From Bacillota bacterium (GTDB lineage Bacteria > Bacillota > UBA4882 > UBA8346): a stretch of DNA of 64,000 bases. The stretch is from the NCBI GenBank assembly GCA_023436305.1, contig JAEZJQ010000029.1, positions 1 to 64,000 on the forward strand. The letters are read 5' to 3'. Under the pieces are notes generated by a model. It did not search any database. It saw only the letters and a program-made list of their open reading frames with translations, and had not been told where the DNA came from. Shown here piece after piece: positions 27,778 through 37,766 of the stretch. Each line of letters starts with the position of its first letter. The first letter of the stretch is position 1. The position numbers and the translations under genes were made by a program.

Positions 27778-27889
27778 GAGATTCCGTGCGGGTAATTGAT
27801 TTTCGAAGCGATTAAGTATTAAGTGACATATTCTAATACAATGTATAGTGGTTTTAAGTTATTAAAAATTATTACCCGCACAGACTCCT
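27778..27889. mobile_element. MITE-like inverted-repeat element, copy 3
   Basis: A 112-bp copy with an 11-bp perfect terminal stem (GTGCGGGTAAT / ATTACCCGCAC) and the outer CAGACTCCT end. The interior matches copy 1 closely (GATTTTCGAAG, AAGTGACAT, TTCTAATACAA, TATAGTGGTTTTAA) and lacks its 17-base internal segment. Confidence 0.65.
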
Positions 27890-28149
27890 AGCTAAAAAAT
27901 TGATTTTAGTGAAGGTTTTTAATCATGGCAAAGTTAAGATTTACTTTAATTAAGCCGATAGTAAAAAAAGATATTTATTTTGAATATTTTCTTCGAAGGG
28001 GGGCTTTTTTTAAAGATAGTTAATTGTCTTCAGGGCATTGTGATTATAAATAACAATCTTAATTTTTTATTCTGTACGGTAAACTATTCGATATATTTTA
28101 ATTCTGTTTTGAGACGAATATCGATAACTTTACAAAGGAGTAATCTGAT

Positions 28150-31100
28150 TTGGGAACCGAAAACATTTCAATTAATCTGGAATTGTACAATTACGCCCGT
28201 GAATTGGCCCTCCAGCATCAAACCATCGGTACTTCACGAAAAGCAACGCTCAAAGGGAAATTAAATGATGAAGTAAGAAAACTAAACCACTTCTATGACG
28301 AATACCGGACCGACTTAAAATCAAAATTGAATATTCCCTCGGCCGGTGAATGGCTCATCGATAATTTGTATCTAATCAATGAGCAAGCCGCTTTCGTGTG
28401 CCGGAATTTTCCAGCCAGTTATTACTCGCGATTGCCGGTATTGACTTTGGGACCGGCGCGCGGTACCCGGAGAATATATGCCATTATCATTGCGCTGCTT
28501 GATTATTCAGGCGGCCATTGCGATCTGAAATCACTGGTCAGTTTTCTGGAGGCTTATCAAGAAGTTCAACCACTGACCATGGGAGAGTTGTGGGCCGTAC
28601 CTTTGTTGCTCCGGGCTGCCATTATCAACAAATTATGCCGTATCTTCGAAGAAATCAATCAGCAGGCATTGCCCAAAAGCCAAATCAAGATTTTCGTGAA
28701 AGATGTCATTCCGTTTTTAAAGGTCAACCTCTCTGAAAAAATACACTATATCATCTCCCGGATAGAAAAAAAACTGGATTTAACCAATCCCCTGGTGTTG
28801 GTCCATCTGACTCATTACTTGCGTGAACATATTGAATCCTTGCCGTTGTTGCGCTGGTTGGAGGCCCGAACCGCCACCCAGAACCTTTCTCTGCCACGTC
28901 TGGTTGAGCAGGAAAGCGCCAAACAAGCTCAATACCGGGTAACCGTTGGACAATTGTTCACCAGTCTTCATGAAATCACTAGCACTATCTGGGAGCATTA
29001 TTTTGAGGAATTGAGTCTGGTGGAGAAATATCTCCGCCAAGATCCGGCGGAAGTATATCCCAAAATGGATTTTGCCAGCCGGGATTATACCCGGCATATT
29101 TTGGAGAAAATCGCCAAAAGCTGGCGGTTGCCTGAAGTCGCCATCGCCCAGCAAGTCTTATCATTAGCGTCCAAAGCAACCACCGATAACGATAATATTC
29201 TTGAAAAACATGTCGGCTATTATTTGATCAGTTCTGGCCGTAAGGATCTAGCTCAAAGCTTCGGTGAAAAATCCCGGATCTGTTGCCATCCTCGGGAAAA
29301 GCTGACCGAACATCCGAATGCGGTTTATTTTTCAACCCTATTTCTTTTGATGGGATTATTCCTGGCTTCGTTACTGCTTCTATTTGATTCGTTGCAACTA
29401 TTCAATGGATGGCAGCTGCTTTTCCTATCCATCCTATTGTCCATACCCGCCGGAGAATGGTCATTACGGCAATTGCATTGGATTTTAACGTATATCTTCC
29501 CGCCATGTTTCCTGCCGAAATTGGAGTTTATCGATGGCGTTCCCTCGGAACATTCGACCATTGTGGTGATTCCCGCGCTGCTGTCCAGTCCCGCCGGCGC
29601 TCAAGAATTAATCCACAAACTGGAGATTTATCATTTGGCCAATCCCGATCCTCATATTTATTTTGCTTTATTAACCGATTTCACCGACGCCCCCCAGGAG
29701 GAAATGCCCAATGATGCCGAGATAATTGACGCAGCTTTCAAAGGAATCGCTGAATTAAACACCCGTTATCCGCATCCATCGGCTTCCTTTTTCTCATTGT
29801 TACACCGGCGGCGGCAATGGAACCCCGCCGAACAAAAATGGATGGGTTGGGAGCGTAAGCGGGGCAAGTTGATGGAGTTTAATGCCCTGGTGACAGGGAA
29901 TAATAATACCAGTTTTTCGATTTTTTCCGGTGATCTTTCCATTTTAAAAGCCATCCGCTATGTGATCACCTTGGACGCGGATACGCAACTGCCGCGCGAC
30001 GCCGCTGTTCGTTTAATCGGCGCCATGGCCCATCCCTTGAATAATCCGGTACTGAATGAGAAGAAAAACAAAGTCATCCGGGGCTACGGCCTATTGCAAC
30101 CCCGCATCGGGATCAGCAATGAAAGTATTAACCAGTCATTTTTCGCTCTCCTGTTCGGTGGAAAAGCCGGTATTGACGTTTATAGCAGCGCGGTTTCCGA
30201 CCCGTATCAAGATCTGTTCCAACATGGCATTTTTACCGGGAAAGGAATCTATGATGTAAAGGTCATGCATCATATCCTCTACAAACGGATTCCCGAAAAT
30301 TCCGTATTAAGCCACGACTTGCTGGAAGGTGGGTTTGTAAATTCGGGACTGGTTACGGATATCGAATTAATTGATGATTTTCCATCCAACTATCTAAGCA
30401 GTCTGTCCCGGACACACCGTTGGGTACGGGGCGATTGGCAGCTTATCCCCTGGTTGGCTCCGCGTACCCCGAATCAAAAAGGGAAAAAAGCGCCCGTTCG
30501 CTTGCCGTTGGTTACCCGCTGGCAAATGATTGATAATATGCGGCGCAGTTTGCACGGGCCGGCCTTATTCTTTCTCATTTGGCTTGGATTTGCGGCGTTC
30601 AATTTGAAGACGCCCAGGCTAAACATTCCGTTACTATTGGTCCTCCTGATTTCCGGGATTAATTTTCTTACGAATTTTATTCAAGGACTGAGAAACGGCA
30701 CGGGCTTCCATGAATCTCTGTCCAGAATGGCCTTTAATTTACTGGTTCTCCCTTATCATTCCATTGTAATGCTGGATGCTATCGGCCGTACCCTCTATCG
30801 GATGTTATTCTCACGAAAACGCCTTTTGGAATGGGTTACCGCCGCCGATGAGACCAACCGCGCTCCCAAGACACTCTTTGGCTTCTGGAGGCGGATGCTT
30901 AAGGGCCAATTGTTGGTGGTTGTTTCCGGGTTCCTGCTATGGCTAACAATTCCCCAATCCACGCCACTGGCCTTAACAGTAACCATCCTCTGGCTGGCAG
31001 CGCCGGTGGTTGTCTATTACACCAGCTTACCGATACGGCGCCGTACTTCGCGGTTAAATGATGATGATTTAATTTATTTGCGGAATATCGGCCGCCGTAC

Positions 31101-34100
31101 CTGGCACTTTTTTGAGACAACGGTTACCGAGGCGGAACATTGGCTTCCACCCGATAATTTGCAGATCGATCCCCCCAACGGTATCGCCCACCGGACTTCA
31201 CCGACCAATATCGGACTGTATCTGGCGGCGGTTATTAACGCCCGGGATTTCGGCTATATTACCACCTCCGGGATGCTGGATCGGATCGAAAAAACCTTGG
31301 CTACAATGGATGCTTTACCACGCTGGCAAGGGCATTTCTACAATTGGTATGATACCGTCTCCCTAGCGCCTTTAGCACCCTTATATGTATCCACGGTGGA
31401 CAGTGGTAATTTGGTGGCTTATTTGATAACCGTAAGGCAAGCCATTTCTGGGTACCTGGAACGCTCCCTGGCCGATAACCATCTAATCCAGGGATTGCTG
31501 GATACGGTGAGCTGGGAATTATTTGATAATGATGAATTTGAGGATCAGCTTGAAGGAATTATCCGTGCGCTGAAAACCGAGTTAAACCGCCCATTTTCAT
31601 TAATCCGGTGGTATGGGGTGTTAAAAGAATTGGCCGTTGTTCTCGGGGGAACCGTCCATTGCGCCAAAGCTATCCAAGATCAGCTTCAAGAGTTCGACCA
31701 ATTTTTCGGCTGGTTATTGGGAATGGATAAAATCCAAGATTCCGATATGGTTGCCCAATTCTCTGTTTTATATGGGCTTGAGGCGGCTCCGGCCGGTATA
31801 AAAGCGGAACGAATCATTAGCTTATCCGAAATAATCAATATCAGCGAAGGATTGTTTATTGCGATTGCGGATAATATCAATGAAAATAGCGATAACCCGT
31901 TCGAAAAGTATTTCGAATACCTGGTGGAATCTCACGCACACGCGGATAACATGCGGCAAAGAGGAAAACAGTTATTAAAACGGCTCGATGCATTAATTCA
32001 TAATCATAATTTTTCCTCATTGTATGATATTAAACGCCGGTTATTCACCATCGGTTATAATGTAACCACCAAACAACTGGATTCGTCTTATTACAATTTA
32101 CTGGCTTCCGAGGCCCGTCAGGCAAGTTTTGTGGCCATTGCCCTGGGGCAAATTCCTACCCAACATTGGTTTGCCATGGGACGCACCATGTCTTTGGTTC
32201 AGGGGAACCCCACCTTAATTTCCTGGAGCGGTACCATGTTTGAGTATTTAATGCCGCTATTATTAATGCCGGTTCACCCCAACACGCTCTGGGAAAAAAC
32301 TTATGAAATGGTGGTAAAACGCCAAATTTCATATGCCAAAAAATTGAATATGCCCTGGGGAATTTCCGAATCCGGTTACAACGCCCACGATTTTAATCTG
32401 AACTACCAGTACCGGGCTTTTGGAGTACCCGGATTGGGTTTGAAGCAAGGCCTGGAAAACGATCGGGTCATTGCGCCGTATGCCACCGTGTTGGCGACGA
32501 TGGTCCTACCCCGCCAGACATTGGCTAACTTCCAAACGTTAGAAAGTTATGGCGCTTTATCCGGATATGGTTTCTATGAGGCTTTGGATTTTACCCCGGA
32601 CCGTTTGCCGGCCAATGTCCGCTATACCACCATTAAAAGCCATATGGCTCACCATCAGGGTATGATCTTCCTTTCCATCGGAAATCTGGTTTTCAATAAT
32701 CAAATGCACCGGCGCTTCATGTCTGATCCCCAAATTGAAGCGGCGGAACCGTTATTGCGCGAAAAAGCCCCGGTACGTCCGCTTACGATTGCATCCAAGG
32801 CGCCGCAATTGATTGCCGTCCGGGCCAAACACAACGAGGGTTCTGATCTTAAGCAATATTACAGCATTGATACCATTTTACCCGAAGCCCGGTTCCTATC
32901 GAATGGCAATTATCAAGTGATGGTTTCCAATAACGGCGGCGGTTTCAGCCGTTGGGGCAAACTTTATCTGACCCGGTGGAACGAAGATCCGGTTCAAAAC
33001 TCCTCAGGTTCATTTTTCTATATCCGGAATCTGAGCGATAACCAGCACTGGTCTCCAACCTACCTGCCCTGCCGGATAACGGCCGACGACGCGGCCATGA
33101 GCTATTCGTTGGAGAAAATCAGGTTTACCCGGACGGACGGTTCCATTCATACTTCGCTGGAGGTTTTTGTATCTCATGAGTTTGATGCCGAACTCCGGTT
33201 ATTTAAGTTTTCCAATCACGGGGATACGTCGTGCACTTTGGAAATCACCAGTTTACTCGAACCGGTGCTGGCCACATTCGAGGAATTTCATGCTCACCCC
33301 GCATACAACCGAATGTTCCTGGAGACCGAAGCGGTTTCTCAAGAGAACGCTTTACTGGCCCAACGCCGCTCTGATTCCCCGGGGAATAATAACAACCCCT
33401 GGCTAATCCACGCGGTCCACGGCGATGATTCCACCATCGGAGTAGTGGAATATGAGACGGATCGTTCCCGCTTCTGGGGGTTTGAACGGGCCATGGATTT
33501 GCCCCTGGCCATCCAGGCGAACCATAATTTATCCGGTACCACCGGTACGGTCATCGATCCGGTGCTCAGTTTACGCCGCCGGATCCACCTGGAACCCGGA
33601 AAATCCGGCCGATTGTTGTTTATCACCGGAATCGCCCCCACCCGTGAGCAGGCTTTAGAAATCTCCCAGAAATTGCGTTATCCATTCCAATGGTTCCGGG
33701 TCATCGACTTAACCTGGACCCATGTCCGTCTGGAACTGAAGAATTTAAATTACACGCCGCAACAAGTCAACCTTTTCCAATGGATGGCGTCCCAAATCTT
33801 TTATTTTAATCCATACCGGCAAAAACGGATGGACAATGTGATTAAAAATACCCAAGGCCAGTCCGCCTTATGGCGCCATGGTATATCCGGTGACATGCCC
33901 ATCGTTTTGGTTACAATTTCGGATATCAACGGTTTGGATTTGGCGGCAAACATGCTGCAAGCCTATAATTACTGGCGGCTGAAAGGGCTGTCCATCGATC
34001 TGGTGATCCTGGACGCCTCGGGGAATGACGGCTATGAAAAACCTTTACAGGACGCTTTGCAAGGCCTTATAGAAAACTATCGGAGTTGTGTGGAATCCAA

Positions 34101-36735
34101 TCAGCCGGGGTGTGTATATTTATATTCGAAAGCGTCCATCTCCGAGGAGGATCAAATATTATTGGAAACGGTGGCTCATCTTTCCCTGCAAAGCGGTGAA
34201 GAAAGCCTGATTAACCAATTGCAGCCTGCCGGCGATCAAAGCCCGCTGCCGCCAAAACGGCTGACTATGACTCCATCCGTTGTCACCGCCAATTTAATCC
34301 CGGTGGAACCGCCGCAAAATTTACTCTTTTTCAATGATTGGGGCGGATTTACCCCTTCATGGCGCGAATATGTAATATATCTCAAAAATAGGGATTTTGT
34401 CCCCGCTCCTTGGGTCAATATCATTGCCAACCCCCAATTTGGTTTTCAAATTTCAGAATCCGGCGGGGGTTATACGTGGGCTGAAAACAGCCGTGAGTAT
34501 AAGATTACGCCCTGGTCTAACGATCCGGTACTTGATACTTCCGGGGAAATCTGTTATTTCCGGGATGAGAAAACCGGAATAATATGGTCCCAGTCCGCCT
34601 GCCCCATTCGTGATACCGAGCCCTATACGGTGCGTCATGGCCAGGGCTATAGTATCTTTCATCATTGCAGCGAGGGGCTGGAACAAACGGCGTTGTTCTT
34701 TGTTCCCATCCATGATCCGGTAAAAATCGTCCAAATTGAACTGGAAAACACCACGGAGGATTTGCGCCATCTGGCGGTTACCTATTATTTGGAATGGGTT
34801 TTGGGAGTGGAACGTAATAAAACCGCCCCCTATATTATCACTTCTTATGATCGGGAAGCGGAAGCGCTACTTGCCAAAAACGTGTATCAGGAAAAATTTC
34901 GGGACCGATTAAGCTTCCTGTATATTGGGTCCGATCGGCCGGTGGAAGAGCGAAGCTGGACCGGTGATCGCGCCGAGTTTATCGGGCGTAACGGTTCCCT
35001 GGCAATGCCCTCGGCGCTGGAACAGGTATCCTTATCCAAACGGACCGGCGCTCATTATAATCCTTGCGGCGCCGTGCAAGTAAAAATTTCCATCCCGCCG
35101 AAATCCAAAGCAACGGTGACGATTTTGCTGGGTTGCGCGTCATCATCGGAAGAAGCCCGTTCATACATCGGCGAATACAGCCCGGCAACCCACGTAAAGA
35201 AGGCATATCAAGCCGTAACTCATTTCTGGGATGGTCTGCTGAATAAAGTGCAGATCAATACCCCGGATTGCGCTTTGAATATTTTAGCCAATCGCTGGCT
35301 GCTTTATCAGGTTTTGGCTTGCCGTCTTTGGGCCCGTTCAGCCTTCTATCAATCGGGCGGCGCTTATGGTTTCCGCGATCAATTACAGGACTCACTGGCG
35401 CTATTACATACTCAGCCTGATTTAATCCGGAACCAAATCCTGTTGCATGCGGCCCATCAATTCCGGGAAGGGGATGTACAGCACTGGTGGCATATGGAAA
35501 CAGGCTTCGGAATCCGGACGAAATTCTCCGACGACCTGTTATGGCTGCCCTATGCCGCTTGCCGTTATGTTCAGCATACGGGGGATGAAAGCATTTGGCG
35601 GGAAGTCATTCCCTTTTTGGAGGCTCCCCCCTTAAGTGGCAATGAATATGAAAAATACGGTCCCACCATTGTTTCGGAGGAATCCGGAACATTATACGAA
35701 CATTGCTTGCGGGCCATTAACCATTCCCTGAAAATCGGGGATCATCACTTGCCGCTCATGGGCAGTGGCGACTGGAACGACGGCATGAACCGTATCGGGC
35801 GGGAAGGCCGGGGTGAAAGCGTATGGCTGGGTTACTTCCTTTATACCGTCCTGGAATCCTTTATCCCGGTTTGTATCCAACATCAGGTGGAAGACATTGC
35901 CTCCCAATATAAAGTTATCGCCGAACAACTGTCCATGGCTTTGGAAGCCGAGGCCTGGGATGGCCAGTGGTACCGCCGGGCGTATAATGATGAGGGCAAC
36001 GCCGTGGGTTCCATTAAAAATCCGGAATGCCAAATCGATTGTATCGTTCAGGCCTGGGCGGCCATCTCCGGGGCCGCTTCACCCGAAAGAGCCATGATCG
36101 CTATGGAATCCTTAAATCAAAAACTGGTCTCCCGGGAGCATTTACTGGTGAAATTGCTGACGCCTCCGTTTAATAATACCACACCCAGTCCGGGCTATAT
36201 TCAGGCCTATCCCCCGGGAGTCCGCGAAAACGGGGCTCAATATACTCACGGTTCGGTATGGGCGGCCATGGCTTGGGCTAAATTAGGAGAAGGCAATCGC
36301 GCTTATGAACTGATCAGCATGCTGAACCCCATCAATCATGCACGTACCCACCAGGAAGTCCAACGGTACCGGGTTGAACCTTACGTTATGGCCGCCGATG
36401 TTTATTCAGCCCCTCATCTGGCGGGCCGGGGCGGCTGGACTTGGTATACCGGATCCGCCGGTTGGATGTATCAGGTCATATTGGAATGGATCTTGGGAAT
36501 TACCCGCCGGGGCGGCTCCTTGCATATCAACCCATGTATACCGGAGCACTGGCAGGATTATTCGGTGAATTATCATTTCGGCGCGGCCACCTATGAGATC
36601 AGCGTTAAAAATCCGTCCCGGAAACAGATGGGTTTAAGAGAGTTAAAACTGGATGGAAATGCCCTGGACGTGAAGGAAGGAAAGATTCCATTAATCGACG
36701 ACGGTCAGGTTCACCGGGTGGAAATCGTGATGTAA
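28150..36735 (+). CDS. ndvB: Cyclic beta-glucan synthase (GT84 plus GH94)
   Basis: The product is 2861 residues, the usual size for NdvB/Cgs. The start is TTG at 28150, nine bases after AAAGGAG. The N-terminal cytosolic part is followed by membrane segments (about 395-435). A GT84 glycosyltransferase domain has VITLDADTQLPRD (about 604) and later SRTHRWVRGDWQL. More membrane helices are near 800-830 and 917-960. Two beta-sandwich repeats begin near 1585 (SNNGGGFSRWG) and 2085 (SESGGGYTWAENS), and the C-terminal GH94 phosphorylase domain includes GSGDWNDGMNRIG (about 2535) with the acid Asp. In characterised homologs the protein initiates, elongates, adjusts length and cyclises beta-1,2-glucan at the inner membrane. 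In Gram-positives the role is less known. The gene name is by family; the exact linkage is not provable here. Confidence 0.93.
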   Translation: MGTENISINLELYNYARELALQHQTIGTSRKATLKGKLNDEVRKLNHFYDEYRTDLKSKLNIPSAGEWLIDNLYLINEQAAFVCRNFPASYYSRLPVLTLGPARGTRRIYAIIIALLDYSGGHCDLKSLVSFLEAYQEVQPLTMGELWAVPLLLRAAIINKLCRIFEEINQQALPKSQIKIFVKDVIPFLKVNLSEKIHYIISRIEKKLDLTNPLVLVHLTHYLREHIESLPLLRWLEARTATQNLSLPRLVEQESAKQAQYRVTVGQLFTSLHEITSTIWEHYFEELSLVEKYLRQDPAEVYPKMDFASRDYTRHILEKIAKSWRLPEVAIAQQVLSLASKATTDNDNILEKHVGYYLISSGRKDLAQSFGEKSRICCHPREKLTEHPNAVYFSTLFLLMGLFLASLLLLFDSLQLFNGWQLLFLSILLSIPAGEWSLRQLHWILTYIFPPCFLPKLEFIDGVPSEHSTIVVIPALLSSPAGAQELIHKLEIYHLANPDPHIYFALLTDFTDAPQEEMPNDAEIIDAAFKGIAELNTRYPHPSASFFSLLHRRRQWNPAEQKWMGWERKRGKLMEFNALVTGNNNTSFSIFSGDLSILKAIRYVITLDADTQLPRDAAVRLIGAMAHPLNNPVLNEKKNKVIRGYGLLQPRIGISNESINQSFFALLFGGKAGIDVYSSAVSDPYQDLFQHGIFTGKGIYDVKVMHHILYKRIPENSVLSHDLLEGGFVNSGLVTDIELIDDFPSNYLSSLSRTHRWVRGDWQLIPWLAPRTPNQKGKKAPVRLPLVTRWQMIDNMRRSLHGPALFFLIWLGFAAFNLKTPRLNIPLLLVLLISGINFLTNFIQGLRNGTGFHESLSRMAFNLLVLPYHSIVMLDAIGRTLYRMLFSRKRLLEWVTAADETNRAPKTLFGFWRRMLKGQLLVVVSGFLLWLTIPQSTPLALTVTILWLAAPVVVYYTSLPIRRRTSRLNDDDLIYLRNIGRRTWHFFETTVTEAEHWLPPDNLQIDPPNGIAHRTSPTNIGLYLAAVINARDFGYITTSGMLDRIEKTLATMDALPRWQGHFYNWYDTVSLAPLAPLYVSTVDSGNLVAYLITVRQAISGYLERSLADNHLIQGLLDTVSWELFDNDEFEDQLEGIIRALKTELNRPFSLIRWYGVLKELAVVLGGTVHCAKAIQDQLQEFDQFFGWLLGMDKIQDSDMVAQFSVLYGLEAAPAGIKAERIISLSEIINISEGLFIAIADNINENSDNPFEKYFEYLVESHAHADNMRQRGKQLLKRLDALIHNHNFSSLYDIKRRLFTIGYNVTTKQLDSSYYNLLASEARQASFVAIALGQIPTQHWFAMGRTMSLVQGNPTLISWSGTMFEYLMPLLLMPVHPNTLWEKTYEMVVKRQISYAKKLNMPWGISESGYNAHDFNLNYQYRAFGVPGLGLKQGLENDRVIAPYATVLATMVLPRQTLANFQTLESYGALSGYGFYEALDFTPDRLPANVRYTTIKSHMAHHQGMIFLSIGNLVFNNQMHRRFMSDPQIEAAEPLLREKAPVRPLTIASKAPQLIAVRAKHNEGSDLKQYYSIDTILPEARFLSNGNYQVMVSNNGGGFSRWGKLYLTRWNEDPVQNSSGSFFYIRNLSDNQHWSPTYLPCRITADDAAMSYSLEKIRFTRTDGSIHTSLEVFVSHEFDAELRLFKFSNHGDTSCTLEITSLLEPVLATFEEFHAHPAYNRMFLETEAVSQENALLAQRRSDSPGNNNNPWLIHAVHGDDSTIGVVEYETDRSRFWGFERAMDLPLAIQANHNLSGTTGTVIDPVLSLRRRIHLEPGKSGRLLFITGIAPTREQALEISQKLRYPFQWFRVIDLTWTHVRLELKNLNYTPQQVNLFQWMASQIFYFNPYRQKRMDNVIKNTQGQSALWRHGISGDMPIVLVTISDINGLDLAANMLQAYNYWRLKGLSIDLVILDASGNDGYEKPLQDALQGLIENYRSCVESNQPGCVYLYSKASISEEDQILLETVAHLSLQSGEESLINQLQPAGDQSPLPPKRLTMTPSVVTANLIPVEPPQNLLFFNDWGGFTPSWREYVIYLKNRDFVPAPWVNIIANPQFGFQISESGGGYTWAENSREYKITPWSNDPVLDTSGEICYFRDEKTGIIWSQSACPIRDTEPYTVRHGQGYSIFHHCSEGLEQTALFFVPIHDPVKIVQIELENTTEDLRHLAVTYYLEWVLGVERNKTAPYIITSYDREAEALLAKNVYQEKFRDRLSFLYIGSDRPVEERSWTGDRAEFIGRNGSLAMPSALEQVSLSKRTGAHYNPCGAVQVKISIPPKSKATVTILLGCASSSEEARSYIGEYSPATHVKKAYQAVTHFWDGLLNKVQINTPDCALNILANRWLLYQVLACRLWARSAFYQSGGAYGFRDQLQDSLALLHTQPDLIRNQILLHAAHQFREGDVQHWWHMETGFGIRTKFSDDLLWLPYAACRYVQHTGDESIWREVIPFLEAPPLSGNEYEKYGPTIVSEESGTLYEHCLRAINHSLKIGDHHLPLMGSGDWNDGMNRIGREGRGESVWLGYFLYTVLESFIPVCIQHQVEDIASQYKVIAEQLSMALEAEAWDGQWYRRAYNDEGNAVGSIKNPECQIDCIVQAWAAISGAASPERAMIAMESLNQKLVSREHLLVKLLTPPFNNTTPSPGYIQAYPPGVRENGAQYTHGSVWAAMAWAKLGEGNRAYELISMLNPINHARTHQEVQRYRVEPYVMAADVYSAPHLAGRGGWTWYTGSAGWMYQVILEWILGITRRGGSLHINPCIPEHWQDYSVNYHFGAATYEISVKNPSRKQMGLRELKLDGNALDVKEGKIPLIDDGQVHRVEIVM

Positions 36736-36756
36736 CCGTCCCAAATTGCTCATACG

Positions 36757-36799
36757 AAAAAACCTTGCCGGGAATTTTCCTCTCCCGGCAAGGTTTTTT
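36757..36799. terminator. Bidirectional rho-independent terminator
   Basis: A 17-bp perfect stem (AAAAAACCTTGCCGGGA with its complement) has T-runs on both strands. It lies between the converging glucan synthase and SIMPL genes and serves both. Confidence 0.95.
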
Positions 36800-36882
36800 T
36801 AGCGATAACTTGAATTTTCATTGTTAATCCGGTTAATCCCGTTAATCCTGTCTAAAATAAGGTTTTGTAGACTTACCTGAAT

Positions 36883-37608
36883 TCATTTCAATTGAAAGGT
36901 CACATTCACCGTCACGGTAATGTCTTTCTCCTTGCTGGCCGTATTGTAAACGCCGTAATCGGAGACCTCGGTGGAATAGGGTTCGGTAATTTGAAAAACC
37001 CCGACCCGGGCGGATTCGATCCGGGCGATCCGGTTTCCGGAACTGCGGGCGATTCCCTCAGCCCGTTTTCGGGCATCTACCGTGGCTTCGGCTAAAAGTT
37101 CCCGTTTAACGCCGCTAAGCTTTGAAAAGTAATATTCCAGGTTGGAAAACTGAAGGGTTATCCCCTTCTCGCTAAAAAAGCCGGGGTTTAACGCCATGGC
37201 TTCCACCTTGGTCAAATCTTTGGATATCAGGTACACGCTTTGCAAGACATTATAACCCGCCGGGTTACCGCTCTTTTCATATTGGCTATATACCGGATTG
37301 ATATTCACCGGCTGTACGGTCAAATCTTTTTCTTGAATCCCGTTGGCTTTCAATAATTGAACAAATACCGCCAGATCATTCTTCATCAGATTAAGGCCGT
37401 TTTTTAGATCGGATACCCCGGTATTCCGGCTAATGGATACCCGCCATTTGATCACATCGGAATCCAGCCGTTTGGTGGCTGTCCCCACCACCCGCACCGT
37501 TTTTTCCGGAATCCGGCTTTGATAAAAGAAGATCCCAAAGATGACCGAACTGATAACCAAACAAACCCCAAGAATGGAAACCCCCATGAAACGCGACTGC
37601 ATCGTCAA
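36883..37608 (-). CDS. SIMPL-domain (DUF541) exported protein
   Basis: The product is 241 residues. Residues 10-28 are a hydrophobic signal or anchor segment. The rest is a SIMPL domain: VRVVGTATKRLDSDVIKWRVSI opens the first strand, NPVYSQYEKSGN and YNVLQSVYLISKDL follow, and DARKRAEGIARSSGNRI is the family's signature helix. The C-terminus KDITVTVNVTFQLK is typical. Members sit in the cell envelope, and a few bind metals or other ligands, but the general function is unknown. It shares a terminator with the glucan synthase and is otherwise alone. Confidence 0.9.
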   Translation of the reverse strand: MTMQSRFMGVSILGVCLVISSVIFGIFFYQSRIPEKTVRVVGTATKRLDSDVIKWRVSISRNTGVSDLKNGLNLMKNDLAVFVQLLKANGIQEKDLTVQPVNINPVYSQYEKSGNPAGYNVLQSVYLISKDLTKVEAMALNPGFFSEKGITLQFSNLEYYFSKLSGVKRELLAEATVDARKRAEGIARSSGNRIARIESARVGVFQITEPYSTEVSDYGVYNTASKEKDITVTVNVTFQLK

Positions 37609-37656
37609 AACCCCCTCATTTTTTTAGTAAACCACCAAAATTACCGGTGGCCACTC

Positions 37657-37677
37657 TAAGGAACCTTTGGTTCCTTA
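37657..37677 (-). terminator. Hairpin downstream of the nucleoside diphosphate kinase gene
   Basis: A 9-bp perfect stem TAAGGAACC / GGTTCCTTA with a three-base loop lies 90 bases past the stop. A second small stem (CCACC/GGTGG) is at 37632-37650. The lack of a U-tract makes termination uncertain. Confidence 0.4.
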
Positions 37678-37766
37678 ACTATGTATGATGAGGTATTTTA
37701 CGATGCAGTCGTTCGGATAATGCAATAATGATTAAAAATCCAAAATTAGCAATATAACGCCATACG

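Larger units (their letters stand above)
27510..28149. other. Divergent promoter region with two repeat elements
   Basis: This 640-base stretch separates the GH6 gene from the glucan synthase. It holds repeat copies 2 and 3. A 32-codon frame from ATG 27925 to 28023 follows GTGAAGG, but it has no recognisable homology and I do not call it a gene. The end carries the AAAGGAG site for the TTG start at 28150. Confidence 0.5.

Noticed and set aside
27925..28023. 32-codon plus-strand frame with a GTGAAGG upstream
   Set aside because: It shows no recognisable family and lies in AT-rich leader DNA between a repeat element and the TTG start at 28150; chance is likelier.
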